A stretch of DNA of 64,000 bases. It comes from Kaistia granuli DSM 23481. GTDB lineage: Bacteria > Pseudomonadota > Alphaproteobacteria > Rhizobiales > Kaistiaceae. The notes below the pieces were generated by a model. That model saw nothing but the letters and a program-made list of their open reading frames with translations, made no database searches and was not told the origin of the DNA. How positions within the stretch are numbered: position 1 is the stretch's first letter; each line of letters opens with the position of its first letter. Both the position numbers and the translations under genes were made by a program. Positions 27,331-36,469 of this stretch are shown here, one piece after another. The stretch is from assembly GCF_000380505.1 (NCBI RefSeq), contig NZ_AQYH01000007.1:434001-498000 (forward strand). Direction: 5' to 3'.

Positions 27331-27630
27331 TCAGTCGGCCGCAGCGCCCGGCCGGCGGCGGATGGCGCCGCGGGCCCGCAGGCGCGCCCGCTTCTTGGCG
27401 TCGCGCGCGTTCTGCCGGTTGACCAGCAGATTGAGCGTCTCGTTGATGCGCGCCTGCCAGTCGCCGCCATCGGTCTTGAAATAGTCGATCACGCGCTCGC
27501 TCAGCGCGAGCGAGACCGTCACCAGCGTCATCCCGTCGGCCTTCGCGGAGCGCCGCCGCGCCGGCGATGCAACGGTGTGGTCGTCGCCCCCCGGGGCGTC
27601 GTCCTGCGCAGGCATGTCGGATGCGACCAT
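27331..27630 (-). CDS. BrnA-like antitoxin, orphan
   Basis: 99 residues. VTVSLALSERVIDYFKTDGG then DWQARINETLNLLV resembles the BrnA antitoxin DNA-binding region (LSxxVLxxFKxxGxxWQxRIN). The C-terminus is extremely rich in arginine. BrnA normally pairs with the RNase-like toxin BrnT encoded just upstream, but no BrnT-like gene lies on either side: the neighbours are the oxidase operon and the trans-sulfuration operon. It may be a stand-alone regulator or a remnant. Confidence 0.7.
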   Translation of the reverse strand: MVASDMPAQDDAPGGDDHTVASPARRRSAKADGMTLVTVSLALSERVIDYFKTDGGDWQARINETLNLLVNRQNARDAKKRARLRARGAIRRRPGAAAD

Positions 27631-27724
27631 GGTTCCCCCGGTGTCGAAGTTCGCTCTTCTACACCAGAGATTCCGTTACGTCATCATCCGCGCAGTGATC
27701 GGGATCACAGGTCGAACAAGCGGC

Positions 27725-28894
27725 TCAATAGAGCGCCTGCGCGATGTCGGCGATCAAGTCGTCCGCCGCCTCGATGCCGGCCGAAAAACGCACCAGCCCG
27801 TCGGAAATGCCGAGCGCCTCGCGCTGGGCGAGCGGGATCGAGGCATGGGTCATGGTGGCGGGATGCTCGATCAGGCTCTCGACGCCGCCGAGGCTCTCCG
27901 CCAGCGTGAAAAGCCGCACGCGCTCGAGGAAGCGCTTGGTGCCGGCGAGGTCGCGGTCGAACTCGACGCTGATCATGCCGCCATAGGCATGCATCTGTCG
28001 CCTGGCGATGGCGTGCTGCGGATGGCTCTCCAGCCCCGGATAGATCACCCGCTTCACGTCCGGCCGCGCTTCCAGCCACTGGGCGATGGCGAGGCCGTTC
28101 TCCGAGTGCCGCTGCATGCGCAGCGCCAGCGTCTTGAGGCCGCGCAGCGCCAGGAAGCTGTCGAACGGGCCGGAGATGGCGCCGACCGCGTTCTGCAGGA
28201 AGCGGATCTGGTCGACGATCGCCTGGCTGGAGCCGACGACGACGGTGCCGCCGATCATGTCGGAATGGCCGTTCAGATATTTGGTCGTCGAATGCACGAC
28301 GATGTCGATGCCGAACTCCAGCGGCCGCTGGATATAGGGGCTGGCGAAGGTATTGTCGGCGACCGTGATCAGGCCGCGCCGCTTGGCAAGCGCTGCCACC
28401 GCCTCGAGGTCGATGATGCGCAGGAGCGGGTTGGTCGGCGTCTCGACCCAGAGCAGTTTCGTCTCGGGGCGGATCGCCGCCTCGACGGCGGCGAGGTCGG
28501 TGAAGTCGACGAAGGTGACGTCGAGGTTTGCCGTGCGCTTGCGCACCTTGTCGAGCAGGCGGAACGTGCCGCCATAGAGATCGTCGGTGGCGATGATGTG
28601 GTCGCCGGCGGAGAGCAGTTCCAGCGTCGTCGCGATGGCAGCCAGGCCCGAGGCGAAGGCGAAGCCGGCCGTGCCGCTTTCGAGATCGGCGATGGCGCGC
28701 TCGAAGGCGAAGCGCGTCGGGTTCTGCGAGCGGCCATATTCGAAGCCCTTGTGAACGCCGGGGCTTTCCTGGGCATAGGTGGAGGTGGCGTAGATCGGCA
28801 CCATGACCGCGCCGGTCAGCGGGTCGTGGCTCTGGCCGCCGTGGATGGTTCGTGTCTCGAACGCAAGGCGGTTCGTCTTCTCGGGCTTGTTCAA
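27725..28894 (-). CDS. cystathionine gamma-lyase / gamma-synthase family enzyme
   Basis: 389 residues. Cys/Met metabolism PLP family: VPIYATSTYAQESPG, YGRSQNPTRFAFERAIADLE, the ADNTFASPYIQRPLEFG strand, the PLP lysine in VVHSTTKYLNGHSDMIGG, and the C-terminal SLGGVESLIEHPATMTHASI. Its ATG overlaps the stop of the cystathionine beta-synthase gene upstream by four bases, so a cystathionine gamma-lyase role (cystathionine to cysteine, oxobutyrate and ammonia) fits best, making a reverse trans-sulfuration pair. The family cannot be split into lyase and synthase by sequence alone. Confidence 0.88.
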   Translation of the reverse strand: MNKPEKTNRLAFETRTIHGGQSHDPLTGAVMVPIYATSTYAQESPGVHKGFEYGRSQNPTRFAFERAIADLESGTAGFAFASGLAAIATTLELLSAGDHIIATDDLYGGTFRLLDKVRKRTANLDVTFVDFTDLAAVEAAIRPETKLLWVETPTNPLLRIIDLEAVAALAKRRGLITVADNTFASPYIQRPLEFGIDIVVHSTTKYLNGHSDMIGGTVVVGSSQAIVDQIRFLQNAVGAISGPFDSFLALRGLKTLALRMQRHSENGLAIAQWLEARPDVKRVIYPGLESHPQHAIARRQMHAYGGMISVEFDRDLAGTKRFLERVRLFTLAESLGGVESLIEHPATMTHASIPLAQREALGISDGLVRFSAGIEAADDLIADIAQALY

Positions 28895-30300
28895 GTCGCC
28901 AACCTCTCGTGATTGATCAAATCCATGCGGGTAATCAGCCCGACAAATTCATCGCCGTCCATGACGATCGCCACTTCGTCGCGTTCGAATACCGGCAGCA
29001 GCGCATCGATCGGCTCGGCCGCCTGCAGCGTGTTGAGGGTTGTCACCATGGTGTCGCGCACCGAGGCGCTGAAATCGCCACGCCCCTCATGGCCGAGCCG
29101 GCGCAGGCCGCTCAGCACGTCGCTCTCGTCGAGCAGGCCGATCAGATTGCCCTGCTCGATCACCGGCAGTTGCGAGACGTCGGCCGAGCGCATGCGGGCA
29201 TAGGCGGTCGACAGCGTGTCGTCGGGGGCGACGGTGACGGTGGCGCCATCGGCATAGGTACGGGCGACAAGGTCGCGCAGATTGCCGTGGCGGATCCGTT
29301 CGATCAGGCCCTGCTCGGCGACCCAGACGTCGTTGAAGACCTTGGAGAGGTATTTGTTGCCGCTGTCGCAGACGAGCGTGACGACGTTCTGCGGCGTCGT
29401 CTGCTCGCGGCAATAGCGCAGCGCCGCCGCCAGCAGCGTGCCGGAGGAGGAGCCGGCGAGGATGCCTTCCTGCGCAAGCAGGGCCCGCGCCGCCGCCACG
29501 CTTTCGCGGTCGGAGATCGTGTAGGCGCGCGAGACAAGCGACAGGTCGGCATTCGGCGGCACGAAGTCCTCGCCGATGCCCTCGACGGCCCAACTGCCCG
29601 GCTCGATCGTCTCGCCGGTGTTGACCAGCGGCGCCAGAATCGAGCCCTTCGGGTCGGCCAGCACCATCTGCGTCGTCGGCGAGACGCTGCGGAAATAGCG
29701 GCCGATGCCAGTCAGCGTGCCGCCGGAGCCGACACCGACGACGATGGCGTCGACCTTGCCGTCCATCTGCTCGAAGATTTCCGGTCCTGTCGTCGTCTCG
29801 TGTGCCTGCGGATTGGCCGGATTGGCGAACTGGTTGACGAAGAAGCCCCCCGTTTCCTCGGCGATGCGGGCGCCCATGTCCTGGTAATAGTCGGGATGGC
29901 CCTTGCCGACATCGGAGCGGGTGGTGCGGACATCGGCGCCGATGGCGCGCAGATGCTGCACCTTCTCGCGCGACATCTTGTCGGGGACGACGAGGATCAG
30001 ATGATAGCCCTTCGGCAGAGCCACCTGGGCGAGGCCGAGGCCGGTATTGCCGGCCGTCGCCTCGACGATCGTGCCACCGGGCTTCAGGCGACCGTCCGCC
30101 TCGGCGGCGCGGATCATCGAGAGCGCGATGCGGTCCTTGATCGAGCCGCCGGGATTTTGGCTTTCCAGCTTGACGAACAGCCGGCAGGGGCCGGTGTCGA
30201 AGGTCGTCAGTTCGACGATCGGCGTCCGGCCGATCAGATCGAGGCTGGAGCGGACGGGGCGGGGCAGGGGAAGCGGGGACGAAACGGCTCGATCGGTCAT
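28891..30300 (-). CDS. cystathionine beta-synthase with CBS domains
   Basis: 469 residues from ATG 30300 (ggaggcactc upstream). Residues about 20-330 form the fold-type II PLP domain: LIGRTPIVELTTF, PLP lysine in NPGGSIKDRIALSM, EATAGNTGLGLAQVAL, GVGSGGTLTGIGRYF. Residues about 340-465 are a tandem CBS pair (VSQLPVIEQGNLIGLLDESD; VAIVMDGDEFVGLITRMDLI), which in eukaryotic and some bacterial enzymes binds adenosyl ligands such as S-adenosylmethionine. It condenses serine and homocysteine to cystathionine and lies first in the two-gene operon. Confidence 0.9.
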   Translation of the reverse strand: MTDRAVSSPLPLPRPVRSSLDLIGRTPIVELTTFDTGPCRLFVKLESQNPGGSIKDRIALSMIRAAEADGRLKPGGTIVEATAGNTGLGLAQVALPKGYHLILVVPDKMSREKVQHLRAIGADVRTTRSDVGKGHPDYYQDMGARIAEETGGFFVNQFANPANPQAHETTTGPEIFEQMDGKVDAIVVGVGSGGTLTGIGRYFRSVSPTTQMVLADPKGSILAPLVNTGETIEPGSWAVEGIGEDFVPPNADLSLVSRAYTISDRESVAAARALLAQEGILAGSSSGTLLAAALRYCREQTTPQNVVTLVCDSGNKYLSKVFNDVWVAEQGLIERIRHGNLRDLVARTYADGATVTVAPDDTLSTAYARMRSADVSQLPVIEQGNLIGLLDESDVLSGLRRLGHEGRGDFSASVRDTMVTTLNTLQAAEPIDALLPVFERDEVAIVMDGDEFVGLITRMDLINHERLAT

Positions 30301-30533
30301 GAGTGCCTCCACACGGCGCAGTCGCAGCGGTGCACAGGATGTGGCGTCTGCGCCGGGATCGGCAAGCCCGGGCGTTCCGGCATAGCTGCGATGCGCGCAA
30401 AATCATGCCTTTCCGCCAGGTCGCGGATCTGACAGCGCCAGCGGCTGGCACTCCGGAAACCCGCGGATATGCTGGGCGGGCGAGCGTCGGCGCCGCGCTC
30501 ACCGAATTGGCGGCTTGCCGAGCGAGAAAAGTC

Positions 30534-30557
30534 ATTATAACGTCCTTACGTCATAAT
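30534..30557. promoter_or_regulatory. imperfect inverted repeat before the ABC sugar operon
   Basis: attataacg (30534-30542) and cgtcataat (30549-30557) are inverted repeats with one mismatch around a six-base spacer, 57 bases before the binding-protein start. Rest of the 30301-30613 divergent region shows nothing else definite. A site of this size would suit the GntR/UTRA regulator encoded in the same operon, but that is inference. Confidence 0.35.
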
Positions 30558-30613
30558 CTAAAAGGCGGCCGAACACCGTCGGACCGTCGGTTACAAAAAT
30601 ACGGAGGGGTACC

Positions 30614-31921
30614 GTGACGATCAGACCGTTGATGGGCTTGTTTCTGGGTTCCGCCATGGCCGCTTTCACGAGCGTCGCCAGTTTGAACGTGGCTTGGGCG
30701 GAGGACGTAACCGTATCGTTCCTGACGCACTGGCCGCCGGAGACGGTCGCCAAGCTGGAAGCCGCCGCCGCCACCTACGCCAAAGACCATCCGGGCGTGA
30801 AGGTCGAGGTGCGCGCCGTGCCGTTCGGCGACCTGCTGACGACGCTGCGCTCGCAGGCCGGCCAGGCCGGCGGCCCGACGATCGCCGGCATCTATGATCT
30901 CTGGCTGCCGGAGCTGGCGCGCGACAAGCTCGTCAACGCCGCGCCGGAAGCGAACGCCGCCGACGTCACCACCAACTGGCCGAAGGGCGTCGCGACCGCC
31001 GCCAGCGTCGGCGGCACGGTCTATGGCTATCCCAACGAGATCGACGTCTACGCGCTCAACTACAACAAGAAGCTGTTCGAGGAAGCCGGCATCAAGGAAG
31101 CGCCGAAGACCTGGGATGAATTCTACGCCGCGGCCGAGAAGCTGACCAACAAGGACAAGGGCCAGCAGGGCTTCGGCATGATCAATTCCTGGGCGGCGGG
31201 TGTCGTCCATCCCTTCGCCTCGCTGCTCGCCTCGAATGGCGGCGCGCTCGTGGTTGACGGCAAGCCGCAGCTCGACAGCGAGAACGCCAAGGCGACGTTC
31301 GAGCTCTACGAGAAGCTGATCAAGTCCGGCGCCTCGGTTGCCACCATGGGCACGGCCGACGCCAACACCACCGGTCCGTTCCTCGACAATTTCGTCTCCG
31401 GCAAGACCGGCATGATCATCATGGCGAACTGGTGGGAATCGGCGCTGAAGGCCGGCATGGGCGACCGCTTCGCTGACGTCGCCACCGCGCCGATCCCAGT
31501 CGGCCCGAAGGGCGACGGACCGCACTCGATCTCCTATTCCTGGATGACCGTCGTCTCCGATGGCGCCTCGGACGCCGAGAAGAAGGCAGCCTGGGACTTC
31601 CTCGGCTGGTTCAACGGCCCGACCTCGGGCGAGAACGGCGCCTCGGCCATGGGTGACCTGCTGCAGTCCATGGGCATCCTGCCGTCGCGCACCTCCGACG
31701 TCGCGGCCTTCGCCGAACGGCTGAAGACGCCGTTCCTCGCCGGCTATGTCGACGTGCTGTCGGAAGCCCGTCCGTTCCCGACCGTGCTCGGCGGCCAGGA
31801 ATTCACGGAATCGCTGCAGAGCCATATCGAGGCGGTGCAGTTCGGCAAGGAGACGGCCGCAGAGGCCGCCGCCGCTGCCCAGGCTGATGCCGCCGCGATC
31901 CTGGAAAAGGCCGCGCAGTAA
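30614..31921 (+). CDS. ABC transporter sugar-binding protein
   Basis: 435 residues from GTG 30614 behind ggaggggtacc. Signal peptide (LFLGSAMAAFTSVASLNVAW ... AEDV) is followed by the family 1 extracellular solute-binding fold: VSFLTHWPPETVAKLEAAAA near the mature start, PNEIDVYALNYNKKLFEEAG and KTWDEFYAAAEKLTN. It captures a carbohydrate in the periplasm for the two permeases downstream (32191 and 33075). The operon also has a ROK kinase, a GntR/UTRA regulator and a SIS protein, which points to an amino sugar. The ligand cannot be named from the sequence. Confidence 0.9.
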   Translation: MTIRPLMGLFLGSAMAAFTSVASLNVAWAEDVTVSFLTHWPPETVAKLEAAAATYAKDHPGVKVEVRAVPFGDLLTTLRSQAGQAGGPTIAGIYDLWLPELARDKLVNAAPEANAADVTTNWPKGVATAASVGGTVYGYPNEIDVYALNYNKKLFEEAGIKEAPKTWDEFYAAAEKLTNKDKGQQGFGMINSWAAGVVHPFASLLASNGGALVVDGKPQLDSENAKATFELYEKLIKSGASVATMGTADANTTGPFLDNFVSGKTGMIIMANWWESALKAGMGDRFADVATAPIPVGPKGDGPHSISYSWMTVVSDGASDAEKKAAWDFLGWFNGPTSGENGASAMGDLLQSMGILPSRTSDVAAFAERLKTPFLAGYVDVLSEARPFPTVLGGQEFTESLQSHIEAVQFGKETAAEAAAAAQADAAAILEKAAQ

Positions 31922-32190
31922 GGGGCCTCCGAACCGCTCGCCGTCATCCGGGCTTGGCCCGGGATCCATCCAGCCGACCGGCTTGGGACGCTGAATGGAT
32001 TCCCGCCTCCGCGAGGAGGACGGAGGAGGGGTTCGCCCGCGCAAGCGGGAGAGGGGCGAGGGCCTTGCTTGCAGAGCCCGAGCCCCGACCGACGCCATTG
32101 AGAGACCCTCACCTCAACCCTCTCCCGTGACCGGGAGAGGGGAAGGTCGAGTCACGTCCGGCCTGCCATGAATAGAGAACACGCATACCG
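31922..32190. repeat. intergenic palindromic repeat cluster
   Basis: The gap between the binding-protein and permease genes holds ccgtcatccgggcttggccc and its continuation (31941-31975), which also occurs at 52832 in nearly the same form, and a second palindromic family (gcccgcgcaagcgggagag around 32035 and ctctcccgtgaccgggagag around 32120). Such elements between the first and second genes of ABC operons often protect the upstream mRNA, raising binding-protein yield. Confidence 0.65.
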
Positions 32191-33078
32191 ATGATTGGCC
32201 TTCGAAAATCGATCTTCGCCATGCTCGCGCCGAGCCTGAGCCTGATCGCCCTGTTCATCCTGGTGCCGATCGCGCTCACCATCTGGCTCGCCTTCACCAA
32301 ATGGTCGGTGCAGACGCCGTTCTCGAGCGCCACCTTCATCGGCTTCGACAATTTCCGCGAGATTTTCGGGTCGACCTCCGTGGGGCGCGACTTCAAGGGC
32401 GCGATGATCAACACGGCGCTCTATTCGGCCATGTCGATCGCGCTGATCCTGCCGCTTTCCGTCGTCTTCGGCATGCTGATCCACCAGGCCGAACTGAAGG
32501 GCGCCAATATTCTCCGTACCATCCTGTTCGCCACCTACATGGTGCCGATGATCGCTGTGGCGCTGGTGTTTTCAAAACTCTATTCGCCGACCGAGGGGCC
32601 TTTCAACCAGATGCTGGCCTGGATCGGCATCGGGCCGCAGCCCTGGCTCTCCTCGCCCGATACGGCGCTGGTCTCTGTCGTGCTGCTCAATGTCTGGCAG
32701 CAGGTCGGCTATTTCACCATCCTGATCATCGCCGGCCTGACCCAGATCCCCCAGTCGATCTATGAGGCGGCGAAGATGGACGGCGCGCGCGGTCCGGCGC
32801 TGTTCGGCTTCATCACGCTGCCGCTGCTGAAGCGGACGCTGCTGTTTTCTGTTGTCATCGCCCTGATCAACGCCGTGCAGGTGTTCGAGCCGGTGGCGCT
32901 GATCACCCAGGGCGGCCCCGTCGGCTCGACCAATGTGCTGACCTACCATATCCGCCGCGTCGGCATCGAGCGGGCCCAGGGCGGGCTCGGCTCGGCCATG
33001 TCGGTGACGCTGCTTCTGGCGCTGGTCGTCACCGTCACCGCCGTCTTCGCCCTCGCACGCCGGGAGGAACGTCGATGA
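32191..33078 (+). CDS. ABC sugar transporter permease (MalF-type)
   Basis: 295 residues, six membrane helices. The cytoplasmic EAA loop is SIYEAAKMDGARGPALFGFI (EAAxxDGA...F..I.LP, about residues 190-220), which docks on the ATPase. An extended periplasmic segment (WSVQTPFSSATFIGFDNFRE) follows the first helix, as in MalF/UgpA permeases. Its stop overlaps the next permease by four bases. It forms a heterodimer with the protein at 33075. Confidence 0.9.
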   Translation: MIGLRKSIFAMLAPSLSLIALFILVPIALTIWLAFTKWSVQTPFSSATFIGFDNFREIFGSTSVGRDFKGAMINTALYSAMSIALILPLSVVFGMLIHQAELKGANILRTILFATYMVPMIAVALVFSKLYSPTEGPFNQMLAWIGIGPQPWLSSPDTALVSVVLLNVWQQVGYFTILIIAGLTQIPQSIYEAAKMDGARGPALFGFITLPLLKRTLLFSVVIALINAVQVFEPVALITQGGPVGSTNVLTYHIRRVGIERAQGGLGSAMSVTLLLALVVTVTAVFALARREERR

Positions 33079-33941
33079 GCGCCCGCGGTCGTCTTCCCGC
33101 CGGCGCCGCCGCCTCGACCGGCTGGCGCGCCTTTCTCTATCTCCTGATGATCGCGATCGCCGTCGCCTCGGCCTTTCCGCTCGTCTGGATGGTCCTTTCC
33201 AGCCTGAAGACGCCGGCCGAGGCGATGCAGACGCCGCCGGTCTGGCTCCCCGCCACGCCGTCGCTCGACGCCTATCAGAAGGTCAATGAGCTGATCCGCG
33301 TCGGCCGCTCCTTCGCCAATTCGGCCCTGATCGCCGGCATCACCACGGCGGGCATCCTCGTCACCTCGCTGATGGCCGGCTACGCCTTCGCCAAATACCG
33401 CTTCCGCTACCGCGAGGTTCTGTTCGCCATCACCATCGCGACGATGTTCCTGCCGCCGATCGTGACGCTGATCCCGCTCTACCGGCTGGTCGGCTCGATC
33501 GGCCTCAATGCCAGCCTCGCCGGCGTCATCCTGCCCAATCTCGCCAACGCCTTCGGCATCTTCCTGATGCGCCAGTTCATCGCCGGCATGCCAGACGAAC
33601 TGCTGGAGGCGGCGCGCCTCGACGGCGCCTCGGAGTTCCGCATCGTGTTCCAGATCGTCGCGCCGGCCGTGGCGCCGGCACTTGCCGCGCTGGCCCTGTT
33701 CGCCTTCGTCTATCACTGGAACAGCTATCTCTGGCCGCTGACGGTGCTGCAGGGCAATTCCGACAATTACCCGATCGTGATCAGCCTCTCGCGGCTGCTC
33801 TCCTACAACCGTTCCGCCGTCAATACGGGCTTGGTCATGGCCGGTGCGACGCTGGCCGTGTTGCCGCCGCTGATCCTGTTCGTATTCCTGCAGCGCTTCT
33901 TCGTCCGCACCATCACGGCGTCCGGAGTGACGGGGCAATGA
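33075..33941 (+). CDS. ABC sugar transporter permease (MalG-type)
   Basis: 288 residues with six helices; the start overlaps the preceding stop (ATGA). Contains the family's early SLKTPAEAMQTPPVWLP segment, MAGYAFAKYRFRYREVLFAI, and the EAA loop PDELLEAARLDGASEFRIVF. It partners the MalF-type permease. No ATP-binding gene occurs in the operon, so an ATPase shared with other systems (MsmK/UgpC type) must energise it. Confidence 0.9.
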   Translation: MSARGRLPAGAAASTGWRAFLYLLMIAIAVASAFPLVWMVLSSLKTPAEAMQTPPVWLPATPSLDAYQKVNELIRVGRSFANSALIAGITTAGILVTSLMAGYAFAKYRFRYREVLFAITIATMFLPPIVTLIPLYRLVGSIGLNASLAGVILPNLANAFGIFLMRQFIAGMPDELLEAARLDGASEFRIVFQIVAPAVAPALAALALFAFVYHWNSYLWPLTVLQGNSDNYPIVISLSRLLSYNRSAVNTGLVMAGATLAVLPPLILFVFLQRFFVRTITASGVTGQ

Positions 33942-34834
33942 GCACCATATCCCACGTCCTCGCCCTCGATCTCGGCGGCACCAGCCTGCGCGCCGGCTTC
34001 GCGCCCGCCGACGCGCCGGCCGAGCTCGGCACCGTCGAACGTTGCCCGGCGCCGGCAAACGCCGACGCGCTGCGGGAAAAGGTGCAGGCGCTGATCGCGG
34101 CGCATGGCGGGCCGCTCGCCGGCATCGGCATCACCATTCCGGGCCTGGTCGAGGGCACGGTCGCCCGCTGGGTACCGAACCTGCCGCATCTCGACGGCGT
34201 CGATCTTGGCGAACTGCTGGCGTCGGCCGGTGTGCCGGTCGCGGCCGGCAATGATGCGCAGATGGCGCTGCTCGCCGAGGCGAAGCTGGGCGCGGCAAAA
34301 GGCCTTGACGACGCCATCCTGCTGGCGATCGGCACCGGCATCGGTTCCTCCGTGCTGGCCGGCGGCCGTATCGTTCGCGGCAGCCGTGGTGGGGCCTGCT
34401 CCTTCGGCTGGGCCTCGGCCGACATGGCGGATCCCGGCGAGGATCGTTCCGGCTGGCTCGAACGGCAGGCGGCGGGCCGGGCGCTCGACCGGCTGGCGCG
34501 CGAGATCGGACTTGCCGACGGCGCCGCCCTGATCGACGCGGCGCGACGGGGCGACCGGGCGGCCAGCCTTGCCATCCATACCGCCGGCACGGCGCTCGGC
34601 ACGGCATTGGCAGGCGCCGTGGCGCTGCTCGATCCGGCGGCTGTCCTGCTGGCGGGCGGCGTTTCCGAGGCGGTCGACGTGCTGGCGCCGCCGCTGCGTG
34701 CGTCGCTGGCGCGCAATCTGCCGCCGCATCTTCGATCCATCGACATCCGGCCGGGCCAGTTCGGCCCGCGCGCCGGCCTCGTTGGCGCAGCCTTGGCCGG
34801 GGCCCACGGGCCCGAATGGTGGAGGGTCCGATGA
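33938..34834 (+). CDS. ROK family sugar kinase
   Basis: 298 residues, start overlapping the permease stop by four bases. ATP-binding signature at the N-terminus (HVLALDLGGTSLRAGFAP), PVAAGNDAQMALLAEAKLG with the catalytic aspartate region, AIGTGIGSSVLAGGRIVRGS, and the C-terminal VLLAGGVSEAVDVLAP. The zinc-binding Cys motif of ROK repressors/glucokinases is not evident (GGACSFGWAS in its place), and there is no helix-turn-helix, so it is a kinase rather than a ROK regulator. It would phosphorylate the imported sugar. Confidence 0.85.
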   Translation: MSTISHVLALDLGGTSLRAGFAPADAPAELGTVERCPAPANADALREKVQALIAAHGGPLAGIGITIPGLVEGTVARWVPNLPHLDGVDLGELLASAGVPVAAGNDAQMALLAEAKLGAAKGLDDAILLAIGTGIGSSVLAGGRIVRGSRGGACSFGWASADMADPGEDRSGWLERQAAGRALDRLAREIGLADGAALIDAARRGDRAASLAIHTAGTALGTALAGAVALLDPAAVLLAGGVSEAVDVLAPPLRASLARNLPPHLRSIDIRPGQFGPRAGLVGAALAGAHGPEWWRVR

Positions 34835-35574
34835 CCGAAGGTCTGATTACATCCCTCGACCGGCGCCGGCCGGAGCCGCTCTGGCACCAGGCCGAGCGCG
34901 TCATCCGTTCGCATATCGAGGCGGGCGAATGGCCGGCCGGTTCGCAGATCCCGGCCGAGGACCGGCTGTGCGAACTGCTCGGCGTCAGCCGCATCACGGT
35001 TCGCCACGCGCTGCGCAATCTGGAGGCGCTCGGCCTGCTCCGGCGCGAGCATGGCCGCGGCACCTTCGTGCGCAGCGCCACCGTGGTGGCCGGCGCGCGC
35101 GGCCTGACCAGCTTCACCGACGAGATGGCGGCGCTCGGCCTCACCGTCGGTTCGCGCATGCTGGCGCAGGAGATCGTGCCGGCGAGCGTCCGCGTCGCCG
35201 CCGCGCTGGAGATCGAGGAGGGCGAGCCGGTCGCCATGGTCCGCCGCCTCCGCCTCGGCAATGGATCGCCGATTGGCGTGCAGACGGCGCATCTGCGGCT
35301 CGATCGCGTGCCCGGCCTGCTGGACGAGGACCTTTCCGGCAGCTCGCTCTATGCCCAGATCGAGCGCCGCTACGGCATCAAGCCGTTCGAGGCGACCGAG
35401 ATCTATCGCGTCGGCGCCGTCGGGCCGGAGGATGCCGAACTGCTCGAGATCGAGGCGGGCAGTCCGGCCTTCATCGTCGAGCGCCTCGCCGTCGACCCGC
35501 GCGGGCCGTTCGAATTCACCCTCTCGATCATGCGGGGCGACCGCTACGAGATCCGCTCCACCCTGCGGATCTGA
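34831..35574 (+). CDS. GntR family regulator with UTRA ligand domain
   Basis: 247 residues from ATG 34831, overlapping the kinase stop (ATGA) and preceded by tggaggg. Residues about 10-78 form the GntR winged helix (GSQIPAEDRLCELLGVSRIT, VRHALRNLEALGLLRREHGR, GTFVR). Residues about 95-245 are the UTRA (HutC-type) ligand domain, ending FEFTLSIMRGDRYEIRSTLR. HutC-type members of operons like this usually repress in the absence of a phosphorylated sugar, so it is the likely local repressor. Confidence 0.92.
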   Translation: MTEGLITSLDRRRPEPLWHQAERVIRSHIEAGEWPAGSQIPAEDRLCELLGVSRITVRHALRNLEALGLLRREHGRGTFVRSATVVAGARGLTSFTDEMAALGLTVGSRMLAQEIVPASVRVAAALEIEEGEPVAMVRRLRLGNGSPIGVQTAHLRLDRVPGLLDEDLSGSSLYAQIERRYGIKPFEATEIYRVGAVGPEDAELLEIEAGSPAFIVERLAVDPRGPFEFTLSIMRGDRYEIRSTLRI

Positions 35575-35621
35575 CGCATCGCCTCGACCCACTTCCCACG
35601 GATCATCTCAAGGAGACCATG

Positions 35622-36407
35622 ATGTCCGATTTCTACCTGCACCGCCTGATCAAGCTGATCGAGAAGGCCGGATCGGCCAATGACGCAGCCCTCAACGAGG
35701 CGGCCCAGCGCTTCTCCGAGTCGCTCGCCAAGGGCGGCCTGATCCACCTGTTCGGCTCGGGCCATTCGGTGCTGCCGACCCAGGAGGCCTTCCCGCGCTA
35801 CGGCTCGTTCGTCGGCTTCAACCCGCTGACCGACCCGCGCGTCATGTGGCACAACGTGCTCGGCGCCGGCGGCGTACGCGAGCTGCTCTGGCTGGAGCGG
35901 ATCGAGAACTACATCGACAAGTTCCTCGATCACCAGCCGCTGAACGCCGGCGATTCGATCATCATCTACTCGCATTCCGGCACCAACTCGGCCGGCATCG
36001 AGACGGCGCTCTACGCCAAGGCGCGCGGCCTGTTCGTCGTCGCCGTCACCTCGAAGGCGAACGACAAGCCGGCCAAGCACTCGTCGGGCAAGCGCCTGAA
36101 GGACGTCGCCGACGTCGTCATCGACACCAACTCGCCGGTCGAGGACGCCATCGTCCCGATCGAGGGCTGGAGCCGTCCGGTCTCGGGCTCGTCGACCGTG
36201 CTGGCGATGATCCTGACGCATGAGCTGATCGCGCGTACCGCCGACCAGCTGTCGAAGAAGGGCGTCGAGCTGCCGGTCTTCGCCTCGCCGACGATCGAGG
36301 GTGTCACGCTGCACGACACCGACGTGATCTACGGCATCTATCGCGAGAAGATGATCGAGGCGCAGCAGAAGCACCTCAAGACCTTCCAGGACAAGATGAA
36401 GGGCTGA
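35622..36407 (+). CDS. SIS domain sugar isomerase-like protein (UPF0309 type)
   Basis: 261 residues. The second of two consecutive ATGs (35622) has the better spacing from aaggag. The SIS fold is clear: GGLIHLFGSGHSVLPTQEAF near residue 38, DSIIIYSHSGTNSAGIETAL near 108, and VVAVTSKANDKPAKHSSGK near 135. Similar stand-alone SIS proteins accompany amino sugar transport operons and act on phosphosugars as isomerases, deaminases or etherases. The exact reaction is not shown; the catalytic glutamates of MurQ-type etherases were not recognised. It is the last gene of the operon. Confidence 0.85.
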   Translation: MSDFYLHRLIKLIEKAGSANDAALNEAAQRFSESLAKGGLIHLFGSGHSVLPTQEAFPRYGSFVGFNPLTDPRVMWHNVLGAGGVRELLWLERIENYIDKFLDHQPLNAGDSIIIYSHSGTNSAGIETALYAKARGLFVVAVTSKANDKPAKHSSGKRLKDVADVVIDTNSPVEDAIVPIEGWSRPVSGSSTVLAMILTHELIARTADQLSKKGVELPVFASPTIEGVTLHDTDVIYGIYREKMIEAQQKHLKTFQDKMKG

Positions 36408-36432
36408 TCGGCCCTCGCACTCCGGGACCTAG

Positions 36433-36469
36433 AAACGCCGCGAACCGCTGGGTTCGCGGCGTTTCTTTT
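36433..36469 (+). terminator. rho-independent terminator of the sugar operon
   Basis: A perfect 14-bp stem (aaacgccgcgaacc / ggttcgcggcgttt) with a gctg loop is followed by cttttg, 25 bases after the SIS gene. Confidence 0.92.
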
